A DNA stretch of 22,313 nucleotides from a virus: IMG/VR virus record IMGVR_UViG_3300027980_000100, positions 1 through 22,313 of that record; one strand, 5' to 3'. Position numbers and translations under genes: made by a program. Below the pieces are notes generated by a model that saw only the letters and a program-made list of their open reading frames with translations, was not told where the DNA came from and did not search any database. Of the stretch, positions 1 through 5,747 are shown piece by piece (position 1 is the first letter of the stretch; the number at the start of each line of letters is the position of its first letter).

Positions 1-223
1 AATTATGTTTTGATTTCTTGATATATCCATCAACATAAGTAACTATCTTTCCGGGCTTGTTTCTGCCTTTCTGGAAGAGTTCGTTTTGTTCATCGGATGT
101 TCTATGTCCGTGAGTTATTCCGAAGTCGTAAGGGCTTGCTTTTATAGCTTCAATTGCCAATAATTGTAAATCTTCATGGCAAGTGCTTAATCTCTCGATA
201 CTATTTGCGCTAAATTTATACAT
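1..223 (-). CDS. Endolysin, M15-type L-Ala-D-Glu/D-Ala peptidase (partial, C-terminus off window)
   Basis: The ATG at 223 opens a frame that runs off the left edge with no stop, giving 74 residues. Residues about 34-53 read FGITHGHRTSDEQNELFQKG, and near the edge comes DGYIKKSKHN. This is the layout of small phage M15 (VanY-like) peptidases: an IT-x-G-x-RT-x-x-EQ segment, then a T-x-x-DG-x-x-x-S-x-H-N segment whose His is a zinc ligand. The SxHxxGxAxD remainder and the last His lie outside the window. Such enzymes cut the peptide stems of peptidoglycan at lysis. The gene ends a run of small membrane and lipoprotein genes and starts 3 nt after the stop of the lipoprotein gene, which fits a lysis cassette. 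The N-terminus has no signal peptide, so a holin would be needed for export. Family is fairly sure; exact bond specificity is not. Confidence 0.8.
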   Translation of the reverse strand, partial: MYKFSANSIERLSTCHEDLQLLAIEAIKASPYDFGITHGHRTSDEQNELFQKGRNKPGKIVTYVDGYIKKSKHN

Positions 224-225
224 AA

Positions 226-600
226 TTAGTAATTTATTATTCTATCTTCCGGCAACCATGTCTGTTCTTGAATCGAATCTACTGCAAACCTAACCTCAAT
301 ATTATTGTCAATTCTCCATAAGTGACTGCGTTTTTCGCCTTCAATTATAGAAAGCCAAACATCATTATTATTTCGCTTTGCATTTACGGTTATTCCGGAA
401 CTTTCAAAACTCAAATCAAAAGTATCTGATCGAACATTCATTGAAGCAATCAGATTTTCAAAATACTCTATAGTATCATATCTCAATTGTCTTTCCATCT
501 GCATATCATCTTCAGAATAGCAAATAATAGTGTCCGGCTCCTGGCATGTTGCAGCCATAAGAGCCAGACTAAAAAGCAGTAGTGTGGTTATTTTTTTCAT
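226..600 (-). CDS. Small lipoprotein in the lysis region, outer-spanin candidate
   Basis: The 124-residue product starts with a clear export signal: MKK, a hydrophobic stretch (residues 5-16), then MAATC with Cys19. The lipobox (A-A-T before Cys) is not canonical, but Bacteroidota lipoboxes are loose at these positions. The mature part is about 105 residues, polar and acidic, with no domain I recognise. ATG at 600 overlaps the stop of the 66-residue gene (ATGA), and the endolysin follows directly. A small lipoprotein beside holin-like and endolysin genes is where an outer-membrane spanin would sit, but it lacks the proline-rich look of classical o-spanins. It could instead be a lysogenic-conversion or superinfection-exclusion lipoprotein. 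Signal peptide: fairly sure. Spanin role: inference from position only. Confidence 0.7.
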   Translation of the reverse strand: MKKITTLLLFSLALMAATCQEPDTIICYSEDDMQMERQLRYDTIEYFENLIASMNVRSDTFDLSFESSGITVNAKRNNNDVWLSIIEGEKRSHLWRIDNNIEVRFAVDSIQEQTWLPEDRIINY

Positions 601-797
601 TTTCTTTCTTGTTGTTTGATTATTTTGATAGCTTCATTTAGTGCGTTGGTGGTCTTATCTATAAGCTTACCCTGATCATCCAATACTTGCTTGTAAAAAG
701 CTATTTGTTGTTGATTGTTTTTGTATAAATAAAACATCAATATAACAGCAATTGGAGCTTGAATAAGAACATCTATATAGTTTCCGAAGTTCTCCAT
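597..797 (-). CDS. Small single-TM protein with coiled-coil tail, BhlA/UviB-like holin candidate
   Basis: This 66-residue protein has a short polar N-terminus, one hydrophobic segment (about residues 9-25, IDVLIQAPIAVILMFYLY) and a charged, heptad-like helix to the end (LIDKTTNALNEAIKIIKQQ). A short N-terminus, a single helix containing QAP/QGP and a helical cytoplasmic tail recall BhlA/UviB-type holin-like proteins. Its ATG at 797 forms a TAATG junction with the stop of the preceding 94-residue gene, and its own stop overlaps the lipoprotein start (ATGA), so translation of the three is probably coupled. Holin function is inferred from topology plus location two genes before the endolysin. 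An inner-membrane spanin is an alternative. Confidence 0.7.
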   Translation of the reverse strand: MENFGNYIDVLIQAPIAVILMFYLYKNNQQQIAFYKQVLDDQGKLIDKTTNALNEAIKIIKQQERK

Positions 798-1048
798 TAA
801 TTATCCTTTTTAGAAATCTCACTTTCATAAAGAAAAAGTACCATATCAAACGTTTTTTGTGCTCGTTCATCATTTTTTTTCTGCACTTCATCATGAGCAT
901 TCCACCTTTTTTCTTGGTCAGCTTCATATTCAATCTTATCCATCTTACTATCTAACATTGTTCTTCTAATTCCAACAGATGTTAAGATAAATGTAATAAA
1001 GCTCATTAAAATTAATTTCGCTATGTCTTCCAGAGTCTTTTTCCCCAT
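797..1048 (-). CDS. Single-TM membrane protein with charged C-terminal helix (lysis region)
   Basis: From the ATG at 1048 the product is 83 residues: MGKKTLEDIAKL, a hydrophobic segment (about LILMSFITFILTSVGI), then a long charged helix rich in Lys, Glu and Asp. An alternative GTG at 1081 adds 11 residues but deepens the overlap with the previous gene from 28 to 61 nt, so I prefer the ATG; this is not certain. One TM helix followed by a soluble coiled coil suits an inner-membrane spanin or a holin accessory protein. No enzyme motif is visible. It is coupled to the next gene through TAATG. The function is inferred from context only. Confidence 0.6.
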   Translation of the reverse strand: MGKKTLEDIAKLILMSFITFILTSVGIRRTMLDSKMDKIEYEADQEKRWNAHDEVQKKNDERAQKTFDMVLFLYESEISKKDN

Positions 1049-1383
1049 GCCAGTAAATTTATGAACAAAAGAGCAATACACATTAACCCTGTTGTAATTA
1101 TTCTTAACTTATTTTCGTTCACACTTACAATGTAATCATCAAATGGCACGTTGATAAAAGTAAGTTCATAAATTGCTAACACAACAAAAAATATAGCAAA
1201 AGCCATGCCTGTATACTTTATCGATTTACTAGCTCTTATAAATAAATCAACCGAAATTAAAGCTACGGACAAATAAATACTTGCAAAATAAAATATTGAC
1301 CAATTAGTCGATCCCCCAACCGCCTTATAGTCAAATAGCCATTCTGCAAGAGCAATTATCGCTATACCTATCAGTGTAAGCAT
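1021..1383 (-). CDS. Four-TM integral membrane protein
   Basis: The 120-residue product is almost entirely membrane: hydrophobic segments near residues 2-16, 26-48, 56-76 and 96-113, joined by short loops, with a basic C-terminal end (GKRLWKT). I do not recognise a family. The ATG at 1383 is preceded by GAGGATTAATT, a plausible ribosome site lying inside the end of the small acidic ORF upstream. Because it opens the cluster of small membrane genes before the endolysin, it may be a multi-span holin or an immunity/exclusion protein. Multi-span holins usually have two to four helices, so size and topology fit, but nothing in the sequence is diagnostic. Confidence 0.65.
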   Translation of the reverse strand: MLTLIGIAIIALAEWLFDYKAVGGSTNWSIFYFASIYLSVALISVDLFIRASKSIKYTGMAFAIFFVVLAIYELTFINVPFDDYIVSVNENKLRIITTGLMCIALLFINLLAWGKRLWKT

Positions 1384-1385
1384 AA

Positions 1386-1472
1386 TTAATCCTCGTCATT
1401 ATTTTCCTCAGGGTTATCCTCAGTTGGTTTTGTTGGTTTAATTGGGTGGTCATCTTCTCTAAATAGTTTCAT
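1386..1472 (-). CDS. Small acidic ORF, 28 residues
   Basis: This small frame fills the otherwise empty gap between the 178-residue tail gene and the four-TM gene. It starts with ATG at 1472, preceded by GAGGATT as a possible ribosome site, and ends with TAA at 1388-1386. The product begins MKLFREDDHP, has a KPTKPTED stretch and ends in a run of Asn, Asp and Glu. It is strongly acidic with no hydrophobic core, so it is probably disordered. Its stop lies 2 nt before the next ATG, matching the tight packing of the operon. It may be a real micro-protein or just a spacer that carries a ribosome site. I know no family. Confidence 0.45.
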   Translation of the reverse strand: MKLFREDDHPIKPTKPTEDNPEENNDED

Positions 1473-1483
1473 AATCCTCGTTT

Positions 1484-2020
1484 TTAATTTAATTTAATTG
1501 TTTCAGAACCGTCCGGGATTGTCCCGTCTGGTATATTACCCCCAGGCACATCAGTTGAAATAAATCCACTTGTAGCCGTAACAGGTGTATAATCCTTTAT
1601 TCTTTTGCCGAAAATAATGTTTTGTAATTGTATGTTGTAGTGATTTGATACATTGTTATCAATGGCAGAATCAACAAACTTAAAGGGATTCTCAATAATC
1701 TTTTGTGAGTTATTGTAAAATTCCAAGACCGGAACCCACCCGTATATTGATTGTTTCAGTATGTTTATTAAGTCTAAATTAGAATTAATAAATCCGATTT
1801 GCTTCCAGGTAATTGTATTTTTATAAGTTAATCGATTGTTTCCAGATCTTCTGTGTTCAAAAGTATAACCTAAATCAATAGTGTAGCAATCGGAATTTTC
1901 AACCTCAACAACTTGCCCGGTGTTTGAAATATCCCTAATGGTATTCTCATCAATATAAAACAACGAAAGCCCTTTAGCTTCGTAAAATGTAAATCGATAT
2001 ATACCCGCTTGTTCTTCCAT
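1484..2020 (-). CDS. Probable phage tail/structural protein, 178 residues
   Basis: The 178-residue protein has no signal peptide or membrane segment. It is rich in beta-forming and aromatic residues (YRFTFYEAKGLSLFYID; LGYTFEHRR), and its last ~30 residues are Gly/Pro/Asp-rich (FISTDVPGG, NIPDGTIPDG), ending SETIKLN. That ending closely resembles the C-terminus of the 184-residue protein two genes upstream (IPDEETTIKLG). The ATG at 2020 joins the stop of the 744-residue gene as TAATG. Location among tail genes suggests a virion protein such as a tail-tube or adaptor subunit, but I recognise no defined family. Confidence 0.6.
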   Translation of the reverse strand: MEEQAGIYRFTFYEAKGLSLFYIDENTIRDISNTGQVVEVENSDCYTIDLGYTFEHRRSGNNRLTYKNTITWKQIGFINSNLDLINILKQSIYGWVPVLEFYNNSQKIIENPFKFVDSAIDNNVSNHYNIQLQNIIFGKRIKDYTPVTATSGFISTDVPGGNIPDGTIPDGSETIKLN

Positions 2021-4254
2021 TATTTTATCTTAATCAAAATTGTTCCTCCCTGGAATTCGTCTCTGAAAGCTTTTCCATTATCCGAAACACTAAACCAACC
2101 ATCGGAATCAACTGGTTTTATATTTACATAAAAGCTATTACCTGAAATAATATTTAATTCGCTCAATTGAAACTCAGGAGTCCAGGTGTTACCGTCATCA
2201 ACAGATATTAATAATTTACTTTGATTAGTTGTTATAATTATAGTATCGTTTGATTCATATAAATTTGCGCCTGAATTAGATAAATCTATTAATGTTCTAT
2301 GATTCAGAATATTTTTGATGTTAGCATAAGCCATTCTATACACACCTTGGTCGTTCTTACCTAAATTATCATCTGAGACTAAAGTCAATGAATCGTTTTC
2401 CCAATGAATCCCACCTGCCTTAAACCTTCCTGCATCATACCAACTTGCAATCGTATCGGTTGATAGTGTTGAGTCATTTATAAAGTAACTTCGATATAAT
2501 TTTGATTCGTTTTCAGCATCTCCTGTACAGAATACAATTGAATCTTCGGCAAAAGTAAAATCGTGTATATGCCTAGCGATAATTGGGTTTCCTGCATCAC
2601 CTAACAAATTACCCGTTGTACCTCCATCCGTTGTACCGTCGTCCCTAACATCAGGATTTTGTCCGAACTCATAACCTACACGCCACGTTCGGCCTGTATC
2701 GGCACTAAACCATAATATAGTTGGCACAGCTCCACCACTTACATTCCCGTAATTTCCAACGGTTAATATATATCTGCCTTCAATCATACCAGCCTTTATT
2801 CTTCCCACTTCATTAAAGTATAGCCCCGGAAAATCTGGATTAACAGGAGTATGGAAAGTAAATGGTGTGCCGTCTTTTTCAATTACTGAACCCGTTACAA
2901 TACTCGTTAATGAGTCATCTGAATAGTAAGCTGTATTTTCATTAAAAAAGCTCACCACATTATCATCTGATACAAAAGCGGTTTGAACTTTTTTAGCTAC
3001 GTTAAAAAATTGCTTGTATGGATATGTTGAGCCATTGTCTAAACTTAAATATATTGTGTCATTCGTATAAATTAGCTTCTTCGCTGCCTCTTGATATAAA
3101 ATAATCGGATTATTTACATTGATACTCGCTACCCTATTGACCTTATATTGTACATAATCGTTTTCGTGGGTTATTGTTTCAGCATTAAACGATCCTATGT
3201 AATTATTTAAAGCATTATTAATTACAGCGACTTCTGAGTCTGTTAAATATTCAGCAACATAAAAATAGCTAATTGTGTTCTTGGTCGTGTTAATAATACT
3301 ATTATCTTGATTCATTGAACTGAGATATATGTCTTCATCAGGAGCACCCACATAAGTGCGTATATTATTATACAATCTATTGTTATCCTCATCGATTACA
3401 ATCACACTATCAGCATTTCTAATTAAATGAAAAGCCCCGATTATTTTTGATGATACAGTTGTTATTGGAGTGGTTGTATTAACAAATGTGTTTTTAGTGA
3501 ATCCAACATCTCCAGTTTTTCTACCGATTTGTATGTTTGCAATGGTTGATAAATCATAAGCCCCAAATTGATTTCCGTTATCATCGTATTTATATAAATC
3601 ATTGGTATATATTCCATAAACAACGCTATCTTCTATTCCTTCGGTGAATGGATTATAATTAGTATTAGCGTATGCGTGATTTACAAATGAACCATATCTA
3701 ATTCCCTCTAGTCCCGAGTTTCTAAAAAAGTGAGGTTTTTGGTTTTCTGGATAACTTATCGCGTCATCACCTACCCATGAGTGCATTGTGCTTGAATCTG
3801 AATAGCCGTAGAATACATATAGGAGTTTGATTTTATTCAAAACAGTGTCTAAATCATCAAAAGCGGTTGAAATTGGTAATTTGTAAGGAACATGTATTTC
3901 ATATTCACGATTAAAATAAGTAATAGCATTTATATTATAGATATTCGTGTCATTTACAGCATAATTAAATTTATTTCGCCATGTTTCAAAATCATCCGAT
4001 CCATAAATTATTGTATCTAATGAATTTTGAGTTTTAGCATAAATATATGTATTAACTTTTATGCTCCAAGTTAAAAGGCTATCAACACCTAACAGTATAG
4101 TGTCATTATTAACTCCCTTAATTCCTGAATTGAATTTTTCGGACCAGATCTGCATTGTTGTATCTGCTAAATAATAATCAATTTGCTCAGTATCTTCAAC
4201 AGCACAATTATAAATTGATAAAAATATAGCGATATATAAAAGTATTCTTTTCAT
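2020..4254 (-). CDS. Large secreted protein with lectin-like region and Asp-box repeats; fibre or surface lipoprotein
   Basis: The 744-residue product opens with a signal peptide (MKRILLYIAIFLSIYNC), with Cys17 at a possible but weak lipobox. The N-terminal half includes a stretch near residues 335-355 (LTDSEVAVINNALNNYIGSF) like the end of concanavalin/LamG-type domains in phage proteins. The C-terminal half holds Asp-box (BNR) motifs, S-x-D-x-G-x-T-W/Y: SLDNGSTY at 404-411, SADTGRTW at 517-524 and SVDDGNTW at 684-691, which point to a beta-propeller. Asp boxes are structural and do not prove sialidase activity; I see no catalytic Arg triad. It lies between two tail-type genes (TAATG at both ends). 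A receptor-binding or tail-spike role is likely from position, but the signal peptide argues for export to the host surface. Role unresolved. Confidence 0.75.
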   Translation of the reverse strand: MKRILLYIAIFLSIYNCAVEDTEQIDYYLADTTMQIWSEKFNSGIKGVNNDTILLGVDSLLTWSIKVNTYIYAKTQNSLDTIIYGSDDFETWRNKFNYAVNDTNIYNINAITYFNREYEIHVPYKLPISTAFDDLDTVLNKIKLLYVFYGYSDSSTMHSWVGDDAISYPENQKPHFFRNSGLEGIRYGSFVNHAYANTNYNPFTEGIEDSVVYGIYTNDLYKYDDNGNQFGAYDLSTIANIQIGRKTGDVGFTKNTFVNTTTPITTVSSKIIGAFHLIRNADSVIVIDEDNNRLYNNIRTYVGAPDEDIYLSSMNQDNSIINTTKNTISYFYVAEYLTDSEVAVINNALNNYIGSFNAETITHENDYVQYKVNRVASINVNNPIILYQEAAKKLIYTNDTIYLSLDNGSTYPYKQFFNVAKKVQTAFVSDDNVVSFFNENTAYYSDDSLTSIVTGSVIEKDGTPFTFHTPVNPDFPGLYFNEVGRIKAGMIEGRYILTVGNYGNVSGGAVPTILWFSADTGRTWRVGYEFGQNPDVRDDGTTDGGTTGNLLGDAGNPIIARHIHDFTFAEDSIVFCTGDAENESKLYRSYFINDSTLSTDTIASWYDAGRFKAGGIHWENDSLTLVSDDNLGKNDQGVYRMAYANIKNILNHRTLIDLSNSGANLYESNDTIIITTNQSKLLISVDDGNTWTPEFQLSELNIISGNSFYVNIKPVDSDGWFSVSDNGKAFRDEFQGGTILIKIK

Positions 4255-4808
4255 TATCCTAGTTTTATAGTTGTTTCTTCATCTGGTATAAAACCATCTT
4301 CAACGGTTGCGCCGGCTATATCAGAACTCAATAACTCATTACCACCCCTGCACCAATTTCTAATTTGATTCTCTTTAAATCTTCCTTCAGCTTCAACACC
4401 AACCAACACAGAATTGTATACTTTAAATTTAGGTGTTATTCTATATTGCTGAACTTCAGAGCCTTGCAACCTAATGCTATCAAGCTGATAAATCTGTATC
4501 ATTATTTCATCTGCAATTATTTCAAGCTCTTCAATTGCTGCGTTCATTTCTAGGTCAGTTGCATAAACTGAGTCGTCAGCCTTGACAAGAAATTGCATTA
4601 TTATTCTGGTTCCGGCTAATATGCTGGCATTTTGTTCAATCGATTTATCTTTTGGTATCTCGTTATTTAGAATGATTAAAGGAGTATCAAGAGTCATTGA
4701 AGCAATGTCAAAACTTGCCCGGTTAGCTTTAAACCATGAGCTTAACATATAATGAGCATCAGGGTATTTGGTTTCTACAATATCGGATATGTCACTTGTT
4801 AAACTCAT
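4254..4808 (-). CDS. Probable tail completion/terminator-like protein, 184 residues
   Basis: This 184-residue soluble protein begins MSLTSDISDIVETKYPDAHY, contains a segment around residues 38-52 (TLDTPLIILNNEIP) and continues as mixed alpha/beta. Bacteroidota phages often carry a protein of this size with a YP/W-x-x-x...P-x-x-x-L pattern near the tail genes, and I place it there loosely as a tail terminator or minor tail component. Its C-terminal tail (IPDEETTIKLG) resembles that of the 178-residue protein. Its ATG at 4808 overlaps the stop of the -1 frame of the chaperone-like gene as ATGA, which matters for interpreting that gene. It joins the 744-residue gene as TAATG. Function is uncertain. 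Confidence 0.6.
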   Translation of the reverse strand: MSLTSDISDIVETKYPDAHYMLSSWFKANRASFDIASMTLDTPLIILNNEIPKDKSIEQNASILAGTRIIMQFLVKADDSVYATDLEMNAAIEELEIIADEIMIQIYQLDSIRLQGSEVQQYRITPKFKVYNSVLVGVEAEGRFKENQIRNWCRGGNELLSSDIAGATVEDGFIPDEETTIKLG

Positions 4809-5547
4809 TTTTGTTTATTTATCATTTCGCCAAATCTATTTTCAAAGTTAACACTTTCTTTGTTGCCAATCAATATTTTGGTTGCATACACATCGTTTAG
4901 CTCAAAAACCTCGTCATCATTCCGGTTCAATAGTTTGCAAAGCGTTTGAATTTCATAAAAGTTAATATGTGGACTAAGTTTTTTAATCCCTGCTTGCTCT
5001 CGTTGAGCCTCATATTTATCAATTGTCTTGACATCTTCAAATAATTCATTGCGCCTTTTCTGCCAATTAAAAAACGATTGGCCAAAAAAAAAGCGGTTGG
5101 AAGTATTTTTTTGTATGGCTCCTTCAATAATTTATCCTTTAATTCGTTGATATTATCAATATTCATCGGATCATCGACAATGCCAGTTGCTAAAATAAAA
5201 CAAAGTAATTCCTCTTCTTTTAACTTCCTGGCGTTTTCCTCAATCATGAATCTTTGTCCTACTGTTGATAAATCAATATCTTTAAAAATAATCAGTTCTT
5301 CACCTATTATCATGGTTTTTGGTGGTGATATTTTAGTGTAATCCTCCAATACTCCCAACCTTTTTAATAGTTTTTTTGTGCCTTTTACCTTTAAATTAAA
5401 AGCCGCTTTGTAATCGATCCCCAGTGTAACGGATAAATAAGTAACAATATTCACATCTTTTTTAGATAATTCAATGAATTGACTAACTGTTAGCTCATCC
5501 ATTGAAGGCACTTCTTTTTTCTCTTTGTTAATGGTTAATGTTATCAT
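4805..5547 (-). CDS. Tail-assembly-chaperone-like gene, -1 frameshift product (GT-like, 247 residues)
   Basis: Residues 1-154 come from the ATG at 5547. At the T9 tract (5092-5084) a -1 shift enters a frame that stays open for about 290 nt and stops at 4807-4805. The added 93 residues start FGQSFFNWQKRRNELFEDVK, continue with DKYEAQREQAGIKKL and FELNDVYATKILIGNK, and end in EMINKQK. They look like natural soluble protein, and their stop overlaps the next start as ATGA, whereas the unshifted frame leaves a 118-nt gap. A short form plus a frameshifted long form is the hallmark of lambda G/GT-type tail chaperones, which load the tape measure protein, and the tape measure gene lies two genes upstream. 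The alternative is a lost T in a homopolymer, real or from sequencing. Chaperone identity rests on context and frameshift, not on a recognised domain. Confidence 0.65.
4843..4874 (-). promoter_or_regulatory. Possible internal Bacteroidota-type promoter
   Basis: Read on the minus strand, ATTG (4874-4871), 20 nt, then TAACTTTG (4850-4843). The -7 element is a full match to TAnnTTTG and identical to the one before the portal gene; the -33 element matches TTTG at three of four positions. It would start a transcript about 30 nt before the ATG at 4808. It lies inside the shifted coding frame, so it could be a chance match. Confidence 0.3.
4927..5547 (-). CDS. Tail-assembly-chaperone-like gene, unshifted product (G-like, 206 residues)
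   Basis: Without a shift, translation from the ATG at 5547 gives 206 residues. The first ~154 (MITLTINKEKKEV..., ELTVSQFIELSKKD, LGIDYKAAFNLK, then an acidic helical part and PYKKILPTAFF) are common to both products. The last ~50 (LANRFLIGRKG, MNYLKMSRQ, ending KRFANY) are read from DNA whose -1 frame looks better as protein, so they may be an incidental tail. The ATG overlaps the stop of the HTH-like gene (ATGA). In G/GT systems the short product is the abundant one and the shifted product a minority. If the T9 tract is instead a sequence error, this short form does not exist and the gene is one 247-248-residue ORF. Confidence 0.65.
   Translation of the reverse strand: MITLTINKEKKEVPSMDELTVSQFIELSKKDVNIVTYLSVTLGIDYKAAFNLKVKGTKKLLKRLGVLEDYTKISPPKTMIIGEELIIFKDIDLSTVGQRFMIEENARKLKEEELLCFILATGIVDDPMNIDNINELKDKLLKEPYKKILPTAFFLANRFLIGRKGAMNYLKMSRQLINMRLNESKQGLKNLVHILTFMKFKRFANY
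5062..5092 (-). promoter_or_regulatory. Slippery T9 tract with adjacent hairpin, candidate -1 frameshift signal
   Basis: On the coding strand, codons GCT TTT TTT TTG (from 5094) contain a T-TTT-TTT heptamer in the right phase for -1 slippage; the nine T's are 5092-5084. One base later, GCCAAT (5082-5077) and ATTGGC (5067-5062) form a perfect 6-bp stem with a 9-nt loop. A slippery heptamer plus a downstream hairpin is the standard layout of programmed -1 sites, although the spacer here (1 nt) is shorter than the usual 5-9 nt. U-rich slippery sites can also work without a structure. Confidence 0.6.
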
Positions 5548-5747
5548 TCTTTTATTATGTCTCTTAAAATTGTTTTCTCCGATACTCCGAAAATACGACT
5601 AAGTGCATAAACCGTATCACTAGTTGTTTTAGTATTCCCTAATCCTTCAGCTAATTGATGTAATTCTTTAGCCGCTTTTTTAGGATTATTGATTGCTTGT
5701 TTCACCAAGCTTACACGTATATTCAAAAGTTCTTTGTTTCTTTTCAT
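5544..5747 (-). CDS. Small HTH-like protein, 67 residues
   Basis: The basic 67-residue protein has a helical N-terminal half (NIRVSLVKQAINNPKKAAKELHQLAEGL) and a C-terminal half reading TVYALSRIFGVSEKTILRDI, very like DeoR/HTH_11-type helix-turn-helix units (LA-x-x-FGVSE-x-TI-x-RDI). It is wedged between tape measure and chaperone-like genes with ATGA overlaps on both sides, so it is translated with them. DNA binding is inferred from the motif alone. It could be a late-gene regulator, or a structural protein whose helices merely resemble an HTH. There is no effector domain. Confidence 0.65.
   Translation of the reverse strand: MKRNKELLNIRVSLVKQAINNPKKAAKELHQLAEGLGNTKTTSDTVYALSRIFGVSEKTILRDIIKE

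Noticed and set aside
676-933. 85-residue minus-strand frame, overlapping two membrane genes
   Set aside because: Out of frame with the coupled 66- and 94-residue genes that cover it; odd Met/Lys-rich start with no sensible domain; a shadow.
5062-5071. Second T6 tract (in the loop of the hairpin) as alternative slip site
   Set aside because: The upstream T9 has the longer in-phase heptamer and precedes the hairpin; the T6 lies within the predicted structure itself.
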